Shown: piece after piece, positions 45,370 through 54,068 of the stretch
Position numbering within the stretch: the stretch's first letter is position 1
Layout: each line of letters opens with the position of its first letter
Source: Porcincola intestinalis
GTDB taxonomy: Bacteria; Bacillota; Clostridia; Lachnospirales; Lachnospiraceae
DNA: 64,000 nt
Assembly (NCBI RefSeq): GCF_009696445.1
Contig: NZ_VULZ01000001.1
Location: 124,001-188,000 of the forward strand
Reading direction: 5' to 3'
Notes under the pieces: model-generated
The model's input: only the letters and a program-made list of their open reading frames with translations
What the model was told of the DNA's origin: nothing
The model's database searches: none
Position numbers and translations under genes: made by a program

Positions 45370-46099
45370 TCGCATCCTCCTTCTCTTTCTGGAATTTCTT
45401 TGCTGTTCCCTTGCGAATCAACTTGTGAAGACATTCCTCCGGACGTTTGAAAGTGATAATCCCGTTTTCCATTGTCACATCGCTGATATCGAGTAGCAGA
45501 TTGGTTCTTGATTCGTCAGAGTAGCCTTCATCCGGATAGCTGATCCCATGATACATATAGCCATATCGGATTGTGCCAGTCTCGTCAAAGGCACCTTTCC
45601 CTTCTCCAAACTTACAGGGCTTCACATCCGCAATGCACTCGTGTTTACCCAGAAAAACATCCCTTCGTCCTCCTCGAATCAACGATTTTGCGAAGATTCC
45701 ATAATGTTTTTTCTGATCTCTATCCCATTCGTACTCAGGTCGATTCATATTCCATTCGAAATGCGCCTTCACCTGATACCTGACATCCATAAGATAGGTG
45801 TAGTAGGCAAGATCATTTCCGCCGTTCAGTTTCGGCAGCTTTACACCCCTTGTCTCCATCTTGATTGCATTCATCACCCTTACCTTATCAACGATCCACT
45901 CAAACGTGGGTTTCCAGTAGATGCTTTTCAGCACACCTTTGATCGCCTCATAGGTTGGAATTTCGTAGGTAGATTTCTCGCCGCCTGCAGACACGATAGG
46001 ATCCGCAAAAAGTGCCATCCGGGCGGAAACTTCAAATTCCACGCTGTTTTTCTCAGCATACTGTTTCCCCAGTTGTATTTCTTCTGCTTTTATTCCCAT
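45356..46099 (-). CDS. cas5c: crRNA-processing endonuclease Cas5c (Cas5d)
   Basis: 247 residues. Type I-C lacks Cas6; Cas5c cuts the repeat. Candidate catalytic residues known from other Cas5c proteins are visible: the Tyr in TYEIPTYEAIKG and the Lys-His of KKHYGIFAKSLIRGGRRDVFLG. The ATG has AAGGTG seven bases upstream; a GTG six bases earlier is possible. It starts 22 bp after cas3 and overlaps cas8c, in the canonical order. Confidence 0.94.
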   Translation of the reverse strand: MGIKAEEIQLGKQYAEKNSVEFEVSARMALFADPIVSAGGEKSTYEIPTYEAIKGVLKSIYWKPTFEWIVDKVRVMNAIKMETRGVKLPKLNGGNDLAYYTYLMDVRYQVKAHFEWNMNRPEYEWDRDQKKHYGIFAKSLIRGGRRDVFLGKHECIADVKPCKFGEGKGAFDETGTIRYGYMYHGISYPDEGYSDESRTNLLLDISDVTMENGIITFKRPEECLHKLIRKGTAKKFQKEKEDANASV

Positions 46100-46120
46100 C
46101 CTCACTCACCTTCTTCCCTA

Positions 46121-48634
46121 TTACAGCATCATGTCCTCTGCTTTATATTCCGTCTGATCATCCAAACCAAAAAGATCGCTGTAAGCCCTCTCTCCGACAG
46201 CCAGCACATGGTCATCCATCAGATGTTCCAGCAGTCCTTTCTCCTCCAATTTCTTCTTCTGCCACTCATATATTTTAACGGAAAATTCTGAAGCCTCCTT
46301 GATGGATTTATGAATTTCATCAAATTCATATGGCATACAGTTCCTAAGGAAATAAATGATTTCTTTTCCCTTTCCATACGGTACTAACACATCCTCTGTA
46401 GCATCCTCAAAGACCCGGAATTCCCGCCCCATCGTTTCGAACGGCTGCCGCAAAACATATTGTCTCGATTTCTGACTGATATAGATTGGTTTGAGATCCC
46501 CCGCCAGCAGTCTCGCATAAGTGTGAAGATCTCCTTCAAGCGGATATTCCGTAATACGGCTGCTGCTGGAGGCTTCATACATATTCAGATAAAAATCTCT
46601 TACGAATTCTGGAGAATCAACTGCCATTCCTGAATTACGGTACAGCGTTTCTGTCATTGCCTCCTGTGCGCTCTGAATATCCGGCAATCCCTTCAAATTT
46701 TCACCCCTAAGTTTCACGATAAAGAAATTTCCGTTACCGTATTCATTGCTTCGATTGCATCTTCCTGCTGATTGGACGATGTTGTCATCTCCAGCCAGTA
46801 CACGTAATACTGTGTGAAAAGAGAAATCTACGCCTGCCTCAACAAGCTGTGTGGAAATCAGGATCAGTCTTCTGCCATTATCCTCGGTTATAGCTCCGCT
46901 GAACCGTTTCTGTATTCTTCTCAGGAGACTGAATACTGTCTCGAGCACCTTTTTCCTGTGTGCCTTACACATAGATGCAGAAAGATGGACGACATCTGTT
47001 TCACTGTCAGCATCTTCACGGATCTTTTCAAATAACTGTTTTGCCTCCCGTTTTGTATTGCAAATGACCAGGACGGACTGATCCTGTGATGCCCGATTCA
47101 GGCAAAAACCGGCTATGTCTTCGATTGTCGACCCATATTTTGAGATTCTATTCTCGATTCTACACCGTTTGAAAACACCCAGTTCAGATTCTGTCAATCT
47201 GACCATCTCCTCACTGCTTACATTGAGCGGAAAGTTCAATCCCTCCAATGCCGGCTGTGTTGCGGACGAAAGGATGATGGTTGACCCGCAGAAACCAGCG
47301 AGAAAATTCATGGCAATATTGAAGATCTGAAGGGTCTTACGCGGCAGAGACTGCACTTCATCGAACACAATGACTGAATCACAAAGCGCTCTCATTCTTG
47401 CAACGGATTGCGTTTTATCGGAAAAAAGGATCTCGAGCAATTGGACCATCGTTGTAATAATGACAGGTGCCGACCAGCGGTCCCGCATTACATCGTACTG
47501 ATCCGCCTCATCGCGGGACTTTCCCTCCATCACCACATCGGAATGATGTTCAAGAATGGTTTCCTTCCTTGGAAGAGAATCCCGAATCACTTTCGCATTC
47601 TGATCGATAATCGTGAGAAGAGGCGCCACGAAAATAATCTTCTTTTTATGATATTTCAATGCATGCGCCAGCGCATATCGAAGAACTGCGAGAGTCTTTC
47701 CACCACCGGTTGGGACATTCAGCCTGTATATGCCCGGCTCCTTCTCTGCAAATACCCTGCATTGATCCGAGATAAGCTGCCGCACATGGTTGATCGACGA
47801 TTCATGATCAAACCCTGCGATCTTATTTTCCAAAAACCTGAGATCCACGTCCCACAAACCCGTGATATCTCCAAATGCCTTTTGAGCTGAAAACTCCGCC
47901 GTATCCCTTCGGTCTGCGTACATAATCGCAGAAGATACCATGCGTACGAGCACTGAAGTTATTGCCTTCTGGTAGCCTACCGAGAAATCATTCAAGATCC
48001 GGTTATCATGGATTCCTGCGGACAGATCTCTCAGATGTTGCTGAAGCTTATTGAAATATGCATCAACTTCGTCAACGGCACTTCTGAATAAAAAATCAAT
48101 TTCCTCCGGATCTGAAATTTCATGCTCAAACGAATATTTTGCCTGTGCATATTCGATCTGATCCCGATTTGCCTCAAGCCTGTGAAGAAACCCATTTCTT
48201 CCGTCATAACTCACGCAGTCAAAAAGTCCATGGTGTGCCCCGACTGCATAAGCGATCATTTCAGAAGTAAGTTTCGACATCTCCATTTTTCTTCTGTCTG
48301 CTCCGCCGCACAGGCTTTCTTTATGAACAGTGTTTCCATTTTCCAAAGCAACACCGCCATGATATCTTTCCAGAATATAAATACAGCCTGCGAATGTGTG
48401 GTTTACACTTCCTCTTTGAACCTTCTTCCCTTCCGCAGCATTTCGGATATAATTCTGGAATTTCTGTGTTCCTTTTCCGTCATGAAGGATGCCTGCAAGC
48501 ATGCCAAGCGATGGGAATCCCACACTTTCGAGCGCCTGTGCAGTGTATTCTCCCACCCTTCTGTTATGATCCCGCAGACTTTGACTTCGCTCTTTTCGCG
48601 TTCTCTCATCGATATACAGATGTGCTATATTCAT
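46121..48634 (-). CDS. cas3: CRISPR-associated helicase-nuclease Cas3
   Basis: 837 residues. The N-terminal HD nuclease domain has LAGILHDGKG, NHTFAG and AVGAHHG. The SF2 helicase follows, with motif I NVPTGGGKT, motif II FDEVQSL, motif III SSATQPAL and motif VI QSAGRCNR. All key motifs look intact, so target degradation should work. First gene of the cas operon. Upstream is an AT-rich stretch with TATAAT at ~48705 but no good -35 box; a large palindrome begins ~145 bp upstream. Confidence 0.95.
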   Translation of the reverse strand: MNIAHLYIDERTRKERSQSLRDHNRRVGEYTAQALESVGFPSLGMLAGILHDGKGTQKFQNYIRNAAEGKKVQRGSVNHTFAGCIYILERYHGGVALENGNTVHKESLCGGADRRKMEMSKLTSEMIAYAVGAHHGLFDCVSYDGRNGFLHRLEANRDQIEYAQAKYSFEHEISDPEEIDFLFRSAVDEVDAYFNKLQQHLRDLSAGIHDNRILNDFSVGYQKAITSVLVRMVSSAIMYADRRDTAEFSAQKAFGDITGLWDVDLRFLENKIAGFDHESSINHVRQLISDQCRVFAEKEPGIYRLNVPTGGGKTLAVLRYALAHALKYHKKKIIFVAPLLTIIDQNAKVIRDSLPRKETILEHHSDVVMEGKSRDEADQYDVMRDRWSAPVIITTMVQLLEILFSDKTQSVARMRALCDSVIVFDEVQSLPRKTLQIFNIAMNFLAGFCGSTIILSSATQPALEGLNFPLNVSSEEMVRLTESELGVFKRCRIENRISKYGSTIEDIAGFCLNRASQDQSVLVICNTKREAKQLFEKIREDADSETDVVHLSASMCKAHRKKVLETVFSLLRRIQKRFSGAITEDNGRRLILISTQLVEAGVDFSFHTVLRVLAGDDNIVQSAGRCNRSNEYGNGNFFIVKLRGENLKGLPDIQSAQEAMTETLYRNSGMAVDSPEFVRDFYLNMYEASSSSRITEYPLEGDLHTYARLLAGDLKPIYISQKSRQYVLRQPFETMGREFRVFEDATEDVLVPYGKGKEIIYFLRNCMPYEFDEIHKSIKEASEFSVKIYEWQKKKLEEKGLLEHLMDDHVLAVGERAYSDLFGLDDQTEYKAEDMML

Positions 48635-48779
48635 TCGAAGCTTTCCTTCCTCGACAAGACTTCCAACAAGTGTATCCCATTACCTTAACAGGTAGACAAC
48701 TGTTATAATTATAATACTTTTTCTGATTATTAATGACGACTTTTTAAGAATTTAAATTATATTGCTCTTATTGCATTCT

Positions 48780-49066
48780 GCGCCGACCGACGGCCACTGA
48801 TGCGTTTGCAAACGGCCACTCGGCGGACTCCAACGGCCAGTCAGGAAGACATTATTCCACGGTGCTCTTGACATGAGCCTCCTTCGCATATGATGGGATG
48901 GCAAAGCGGCAAGGCAGTGTAAACACAGCCTTTGCCATGGCGGAACAGCCTATCATATGCTACTCATGTAAAGAGCCTTTCGCGGCATAACGCCTTCCTG
49001 ACTGGCTGGCCGCTGAGAAATGCATCGTGGTCGTTTAGCCCCGCGAAGTCGGCCGTTGGGTGGCGC
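48780..49066. mobile_element. ~290-bp nested palindromic element (MITE-like)
   Basis: Arms pair around ~48921: GCGCC/GGCGC at the ends, GGCCAGTCAGGAAG (48835) with CTTCCTGACTGGC (48994), GCTCTTGACATGAG with CTCATGTAAAGAGC, GCATATGATGGG with CCTATCATATGC, and GCAAAGCGGCAAGGC with GCCTTTGCC. ACGGCCA motifs recur in the outer arms. No transposase fits inside. A non-autonomous transposable element, perhaps related to IS21-type ends, is inferred; a structured RNA is the alternative. The rest of 48635-49296 shows only a terminator. Confidence 0.6.
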
Positions 49067-49177
49067 TCCATGCACTTATGTTTGAAATTACTGATTTTAT
49101 TGATTTTGCATACAAAAAAATATCTATATCTCCTAGTTACAGTACCTTGGATGAAACCTTCGAATAGAAAAACAAAT

Positions 49178-49228
49178 AAAAAAATGAGCACTATCCAACC
49201 TACATTTTGTAAATTAGATCGTGCTCAT
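49178..49228 (-). terminator. Terminator after the zinc-type operon
   Basis: On the minus strand GAGCAC pairs with GTGCTC around a long imperfect stem (ATTTACAAAATGTAG inside) followed by ATTTTTTTATTTG. It ends the metal transporter operon. Confidence 0.75.
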
Positions 49229-49296
49229 TCTGCATCGAAACATTCAAATGTCATCAGAAGCGGAGAACTGCATCGCGTCAAATGGATAACCACAGA

Positions 49297-49938
49297 TTAA
49301 TCCGATATAGGATTGACGCCTGTATGATTCATTTTTTGAACATTCAGCGCTTCTATGTAGTAGAACGGTTTTGTTTCTCTGTTACTCAGTTTTATTTTTC
49401 CTTCCCGGAGAATGCCGGTTACTGCAATCCAGGTCTCCTGCGAAGTAAATCCGGAAAGATCCTGATCTGTCTGAAATTCAAAATCGACGTACCCACCCGT
49501 ACAGTAAGGACAGACCGGACCGTTTCTTCCAACAAATGTGTATTTTCCCATATTAAGAAAGTATCCTTCAATCTCGACGGTTTTCCCCGCATAGTTTTGA
49601 AAGTTGATATACCAGTCATTGATTTGTGTCATATAAAGGCGGTCTCCAACGGTAATGTCAATCACTGAAGGATCAAATGATTTTCGATCTTCTGCTATGT
49701 CGTATGGGTATTCATCCGATACTGTCTTAACCGGCTGCTGCAGAGCATCAGTTGATGGAGTCGAAATTTCTGAAGAATCATTTGTTGTATCTGGGAGCAC
49801 TTCAACTGTTTTTCCGTTCCCTGGCGTCTGATGTACGGACTTTTGTTGAATCTTTTTCCATAGTCCCACATCGAACAAAAGCAAAAGAACGACAACTAGA
49901 ATCCACTTTCCGTACCTTCGTCCAGGTGTCAAGAACAA
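49297..49938 (-). CDS. Membrane-anchored uncharacterised protein of a metal-transport operon
   Basis: 213 residues: an N-terminal membrane anchor (GKWILVVVLLLLFDVGLW), a Ser/Thr/Pro-rich linker (~residues 35-75), then a beta-rich C-terminal domain with YAGKTVEIEGYFLNMGKYTFVGRNGPVCPYCTGGY. The CPYC motif and GYF segment resemble the domain of TIGR03943/YcgQ-type proteins linked to zinc-regulated operons. Its start overlaps the permease gene end by 10 bp, so it is the last gene of the Zur-type operon. A role in metal handling at the cell surface is inferred. Confidence 0.75.
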   Translation of the reverse strand: MFLTPGRRYGKWILVVVLLLLFDVGLWKKIQQKSVHQTPGNGKTVEVLPDTTNDSSEISTPSTDALQQPVKTVSDEYPYDIAEDRKSFDPSVIDITVGDRLYMTQINDWYINFQNYAGKTVEIEGYFLNMGKYTFVGRNGPVCPYCTGGYVDFEFQTDQDLSGFTSQETWIAVTGILREGKIKLSNRETKPFYYIEALNVQKMNHTGVNPISD

Positions 49939-50756
49939 CCTCTCCCTTCTTTCACTTTCTCTACAATAAAAAAGAGAAGAAACAGGATAATGTTTGTAAC
50001 AACGATGCAGGCTCCTGTCGGAACGGCATGCAGGTAAGAAAAAACAAGTCCCGTCAAGAAACAGAAGACCGCAAGAAACGCGGACAGAATTACCGTTGCT
50101 TTAAATTTCCGGGCGACACGCATCGCTGTAAGGGAAGGGAATACAATCAGACTTGATATCAGCAGTGTTCCCATCATCCGCATTCCAAGAACTACGGTTA
50201 CTGCGGTCAGAATCGCAATGACCATGTTGTAAAGGCGGACATTTACCCCTGTCGCCCCTGCAAATGTTTCATCAAATGTCACAGCGAAAATCCGGTTGAA
50301 AAACAGTACATACAGCTCCAGAACCGCGATACTGAGAACAATGGAAAGATATAAATCGCTGCTGCTCATGGCAAGAATACTGCCGAACATATAGTTGCAC
50401 ACATCCGTGTTCATTCCTGTCGTCAGAGAAATAACCATGACGCCGACCGCCAGTGCACCGCTGCACATCAGCGCCGTTGCTGCATCTCCTTTGATTCTGG
50501 AGCTTTCCTTCAATTGAAGCAGGAAAAACGCGGCAGCAACACAGACTGGAATAGAAATGTATAAAGGGGAAAATCCGAAGGGGTACGCACAGGCAAGTGC
50601 GGCAAAGCCAACATGGGACAGCCCGTCTCCGATCATGGAATAGCGCTTCAGGACCAGGCTTGTTCCCAATAAGGCAGCACACAGCGAGACAAGAACGCCA
50701 ACAATAAGCGCCCGCACCAGGAATGGGTAGGAAAGCATCTCAGTCAGAATCATCAT
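49929..50756 (-). CDS. znuB: Metal ABC transporter permease (ZnuB-like)
   Basis: 275 residues with about eight membrane helices and the ABC-3 family core (GTSLVLKRYSMIGDGLSHVGFAALA, then TGVNVRLYNMVIAILTAVTVVLGMRMMGTLLISSLIVFP). It forms a homodimeric channel for Zn(II) or Mn(II). The ATG overlaps the ATPase stop by four bases. Zinc is preferred because a Zur-like regulator heads the operon. Confidence 0.92.
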   Translation of the reverse strand: MMILTEMLSYPFLVRALIVGVLVSLCAALLGTSLVLKRYSMIGDGLSHVGFAALACAYPFGFSPLYISIPVCVAAAFFLLQLKESSRIKGDAATALMCSGALAVGVMVISLTTGMNTDVCNYMFGSILAMSSSDLYLSIVLSIAVLELYVLFFNRIFAVTFDETFAGATGVNVRLYNMVIAILTAVTVVLGMRMMGTLLISSLIVFPSLTAMRVARKFKATVILSAFLAVFCFLTGLVFSYLHAVPTGACIVVTNIILFLLFFIVEKVKEGRGCS

Positions 50757-51460
50757 GACGATCCTCCTCCCAGGAACACTTTTCCTGCCGGACTCTTCCT
50801 GTAATCAGTGGCAGTTCCAAAAAACATCTGCCTGCCTGCAATATGCAGAATATGGCTTGCCTCCCGCACTGCTCCCTCTACATCATGGGACACCATAACG
50901 ATTGTGATCTTTTTCTCTTCCCGAAGATTCCGGATGATTCGATACATATTTCCTGAGACAACCGGATCGAGTCCGGTCACCGGCTCATCCAGAAGCAGGA
51001 TTTTCCGGGTGGCGCAGAGGGCACGCGCCAATAGCACCCTCTGCTGCTGCCCTCCTGAAAGATCCCGGTAGCAGCGCTCTCTTAATGGGCTGATTCCAAG
51101 TATCTCCATGTTTTCTCTGGCAGTATTTTTCTGTGCTTTGCTAAAAAAGACATGATGTCCCATCTGATTCAGGCATCCAGACAGCACAACCTCATAAACA
51201 CTTGCCGGAAAGTCCTTCTGCACCTGTGTCTGCTGCGGAAGATATCCAATTTCGTCAGGTCTAAGTCTGTCTCCGTAGATCACACTGCCCTCCACGGGTT
51301 TTTTTAACCGGAGAAGGCCTTTGACAAGCGTACTTTTCCCCGCACCATTTTCTCCTACGATCGCAAGATAATCGCCCTCGTGCACCTCGAAAGATAAATT
51401 TGCGACAGCAGGTCTTCCCTCATATGAAAAGCTGACATGTTTGCACTGTAAAAGGCACAT
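50753..51460 (-). CDS. znuC: Metal ABC transporter ATP-binding protein (ZnuC-like)
   Basis: 235 residues with Walker A GENGAGKST, signature [15 protein letters not shown], Walker B ILLLDEPVTGLD and switch His in VMVSHDV. It overlaps the binding-protein gene by one base and the permease by four, a tightly coupled operon. It energises Zn/Mn import. Confidence 0.92.
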   Translation of the reverse strand: MCLLQCKHVSFSYEGRPAVANLSFEVHEGDYLAIVGENGAGKSTLVKGLLRLKKPVEGSVIYGDRLRPDEIGYLPQQTQVQKDFPASVYEVVLSGCLNQMGHHVFFSKAQKNTARENMEILGISPLRERCYRDLSGGQQQRVLLARALCATRKILLLDEPVTGLDPVVSGNMYRIIRNLREEKKITIVMVSHDVEGAVREASHILHIAGRQMFFGTATDYRKSPAGKVFLGGGSS

Positions 51461-52422
51461 TAGTTCAGTGCCTCCTGAAGCGCTTCCACATTATGTTTCA
51501 TCAGACTGACATAGGTCGCGCCTTTTTTGAAATCCTCATCGCTTACGTTATGTAGAGCGTTCAATAGTTCTGATTTCGCGCCTGTTGCCTCTGCAATGGA
51601 ATCAGCCATCTGCCCGTTGGACAGCTCGATGTGAAATACCACTGGAATGCCATCCTGCTTGACCTTGTCTGTCAGAAATGCGACTGTCTTCGCCGAAGGC
51701 TGGGTATCCGTTGAGCATCCTGGAAATGCCGCATAGTAGGTGAGTCCGTACTCCTCGCAAAAATACCGGAACGGGAATCTGTCAGCGACAATCAGTTTCT
51801 TTCGCTTCGAATGACTCACTACATCTTTAAACTGCCTGTCAAGGTTCTGAATCTGGTTGATGTAGCTTTTTGCATTTCTGCTGTAAACCTCCTGATCGGC
51901 AGGATCCAGCTTTTCTATTGCCTGCTCCATGTTTTGCACGATCGTGATGGCATTTGCAGGAGAGGTCCATACATGTTCGTCCATCTCCGGCTCTTTTTCT
52001 TCCTCTTCTTCGCTTTCTTCTTCCGCTTCCATCCCCTCCACGATCTCTTCTTCTACTGTTTTCACCTGATCCATCAGTTTGAATATCGTCATTCCTGATC
52101 GATCCATGGAGCTCAGCACATCAGAAACCCATTCATCAGAATCTCCACCGACATAAACAAACAGGTCGCTGTTCTGAATTTGAATGATATCCTCTGGCGT
52201 CGGTTCATATGTATGACTTTCTGCTCCCGGCTTCAGCAGCATTTTGACATCTGCTTTGTCTCCTGCGATCTGCCGGGCAAAATCGTATTCCGGAAAGTTG
52301 GTGCAGACAATCGAAAGCCTGTCCGGGGTCTGCCCGGAGGAAGGTGCCGCGTTGGCGCATGTTGAAAGAACGGCCGCTGCAAAAGCAGCCGCCATAACCG
52401 TTGTCCGTTTTTTCTTTTTCAT
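51460..52422 (-). CDS. znuA: Metal ABC transporter substrate-binding protein (ZnuA-like)
   Basis: 320 residues: signal peptide with a possible lipobox (LSTC), then the TroA/ZnuA cluster A-I fold. Metal-ligand candidates are His in GAESHTYEP, His in MDEHVWTSP, and the segments ADRFPFRYFCEEYGLTYYAAFPG and PVVFHIELSNGQ. The flexible loop before DEHVW, His-rich in many ZnuA proteins, is here almost pure Glu (~20 acidic residues at ~130-155). Zinc is inferred from the Zur-type regulator. Confidence 0.9.
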   Translation of the reverse strand: MKKKKRTTVMAAAFAAAVLSTCANAAPSSGQTPDRLSIVCTNFPEYDFARQIAGDKADVKMLLKPGAESHTYEPTPEDIIQIQNSDLFVYVGGDSDEWVSDVLSSMDRSGMTIFKLMDQVKTVEEEIVEGMEAEEESEEEEEKEPEMDEHVWTSPANAITIVQNMEQAIEKLDPADQEVYSRNAKSYINQIQNLDRQFKDVVSHSKRKKLIVADRFPFRYFCEEYGLTYYAAFPGCSTDTQPSAKTVAFLTDKVKQDGIPVVFHIELSNGQMADSIAEATGAKSELLNALHNVSDEDFKKGATYVSLMKHNVEALQEALN

Positions 52423-52489
52423 TATTCTAAACTCCTCTGTTCTTTTCCAGACATAATCTGTAAACGTACGACTTTGAACAAAGGAGAGT

Positions 52490-52807
52490 TTAATCGTTCA
52501 TGCGAATTTTTTGTGTTACAAGAGAGGAATAGACAAGAAAGATCCGATGACTGTCCGCTTCATGCCATAAAATATCTGCGTCTGGAAAGAGAGCAAGAAC
52601 CCCCAGCATGACGCCTGCTCCAAGAAGCCGGATGGTATTGGCACACTGTTCCATCATTGCACAGATCGGGCATTCCGGCCCTGTGCATGTATGGTCAGCC
52701 TCTTTTACGAGAAACACTATGCATAACAGAAGAGAAAGAGCAATGACCATGGCAAAAAATCGCGCCATCATCATGCGTGTTCTTTTGTGGTTTTCCAGAA
52801 TCTGCAC
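52490..52807 (-). CDS. Small Cys-rich membrane protein
   Basis: 105 residues if translated from GTG with GGGGAG seven bases upstream. Two hydrophobic segments (MMMARFFAMVIALSLLLCIVFLV and RLLGAGVMLGVLALF) flank a loop CTGPECPICAMMEQC that could bind a metal ion. It follows the Fur-family gene by 14 bp and precedes znuA by ~67 bp, so it belongs to the zinc-type operon. Family not recognised with certainty; a metal-related role is inferred from context and the Cys motif. Confidence 0.7.
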   Translation of the reverse strand: MQILENHKRTRMMMARFFAMVIALSLLLCIVFLVKEADHTCTGPECPICAMMEQCANTIRLLGAGVMLGVLALFPDADILWHEADSHRIFLVYSSLVTQKIRMND

Positions 52808-52821
52808 CCTGTTTCTCCCCG

Positions 52822-53244
52822 TTACATGTTTGTCTTTTTCTGGCAATCATCACATAGTCCATAAAATACAGTGCGTCTTGGATCCATCAGAAAATGATGA
52901 TGTTCTAATAAATGATTCCCGATTTCCACCAGTTCTTTACATTCAATATGCAGAAGCCTTCCACATCTGGCGCATTTGCAATGAAATTCTTCCTCTGGCA
53001 CTTCCTGTTTTTCAGGCGGAAGGTATTCAAAGCAGGCCGATGTGCCGGGTCCATTCACATACTTCAAAACGCTGCCTTCATCGATCAATTTTTCCAGCTG
53101 GCGGTAAATCGTCGCTGTTCCTATCGATGTCCCGGTATCTTTCAGCCGCTTCTGTATTTCTGCCGCTGTAAAGTGAACACCCGTATGTTCCTTCAGAAAA
53201 TCAAGCAGTTCGCTCCTCTGCCTGGTTTGATATTGTGCCTTCAT
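52822..53244 (-). CDS. Fur family transcriptional regulator (Zur-like)
   Basis: 140 residues. The winged helix lies in the first ~80 (HFTAAEIQKRLKDTGTSIGTATIYRQLEKL). HCKCARCGRLLHIECKE and LCDDC supply the paired Cys sites of structural zinc, and HHHFLMDPR adds His ligands. It heads an operon with a zinc-type ABC transporter and a palindromic operator overlaps its promoter, so it is probably a zinc-sensing autorepressor. Mn or Fe sensing cannot be excluded from sequence alone. Confidence 0.9.
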   Translation of the reverse strand: MKAQYQTRQRSELLDFLKEHTGVHFTAAEIQKRLKDTGTSIGTATIYRQLEKLIDEGSVLKYVNGPGTSACFEYLPPEKQEVPEEEFHCKCARCGRLLHIECKELVEIGNHLLEHHHFLMDPRRTVFYGLCDDCQKKTNM

Positions 53245-53267
53245 ATATGATGCAGTCCTCTCTGCTC

Positions 53268-53316
53268 AATATGAAAATCATTTTCATATTGTACAGTTAT
53301 AAACTCCCTTTGTCAA
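53268..53316 (-). promoter_or_regulatory. Promoter with perfect Fur/Zur-type operator
   Basis: TTGACA (53311-53316), 17 bp, TACAAT (53288-53293). A perfect 23-bp palindrome at 53268-53290, with 11-bp arms AATATGAAAAT around one base, overlaps the -10 box and start site. It fits repression by the Fur-family protein encoded directly downstream. Confidence 0.9.
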
Positions 53317-53333
53317 CCTTACACCAAAATGCA

Positions 53334-53855
53334 CTACCGGTGCTCTCCGATTAACTTTTCCATCCATACCATGTCATACCATCGGCCAAACTTATAACCG
53401 CACTTGTGAAATACGCCCACCTTCGAGAAGCCCACATGTTCATGAAACTCAGCGCTGTTTTTGGTCAAGTACTCATCTTCAAGGTCCGTATACGCAATGC
53501 AGGCATACATGTTCTGAATTCCCATTTCTTTCAGCTTTTCTTCCAACGCCTCATAGAGCATACGTCCCAGACCGCTTTTTCGTGAATCATGTGCGATATA
53601 GATCGTTGTTTCTGTGGACCAGTCATACGCCGCTCTGTCCTTGAACACTCCGGCATAGGCGTAGCCCTCTATGCGCCCATCCACTTCAACAACCAGATAA
53701 GGATACCGTTTCATTGTATGTTCGATTCTGGCAGTGAACGCCTCTAACGATGGCGTTTCATACTCAAAGGTGATGGCAGTATTTCGGACATAATAGTCGT
53801 ATATCTCCAAAAGACGATCTGCGTCTGATGTTTTAGCGTTACGGATTTCTATCAT
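53334..53855 (-). CDS. GNAT N-acetyltransferase (phosphinothricin acetyltransferase-like)
   Basis: 173 residues. It starts MIEIRNAKTSDADRLLEIYDYYVRNTAITFEYETPSLEAF and has the acetyl-CoA loop DSRKSGLGRMLYEALEEKLKEMGIQNMYACIA, close to the Pat/Bar and YncA-type acyltransferases that acetylate small amines or amino-acid analogues. The C-terminal GFSKVGVFHKCGYKFGRWYDMVWMEK is typical. The substrate is unknown. Single gene, immediately upstream of the zinc-type operon on the same strand, ~18 bp before its promoter. Confidence 0.9.
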   Translation of the reverse strand: MIEIRNAKTSDADRLLEIYDYYVRNTAITFEYETPSLEAFTARIEHTMKRYPYLVVEVDGRIEGYAYAGVFKDRAAYDWSTETTIYIAHDSRKSGLGRMLYEALEEKLKEMGIQNMYACIAYTDLEDEYLTKNSAEFHEHVGFSKVGVFHKCGYKFGRWYDMVWMEKLIGEHR

Positions 53856-54068
53856 GTTTCCTCCTCCGGTGCCTGATCATGAATCGACACGCCTCCCAGC
53901 AGACCAGACAGGTTATTTTCCGCATTTCTCTGAAAAGCCCTCTTCCGGTTTATCCTGAACGGCTCTTTTTCTGTCAACAGATACCTGGGATGGGAGAAAA
54001 ATGAACGATGGTACCGGTATCAGAAGATTCTCGAGAGGTTTATTCATGCAGGAGTAGAAAGATTATTC

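Noticed and set aside
36161-48634. A CRISPR subtype other than I-C
   Set aside because: Gene content and order (cas3, cas5c, cas8c/csd1, cas7c/csd2, cas4, cas1, cas2; no cas6) and the repeat form fit type I-C exactly.
48964-49191. A 75-codon minus-strand frame near the palindrome
   Set aside because: It runs from AT-rich sequence into the palindrome arm, has no ribosome site, and its composition looks random.
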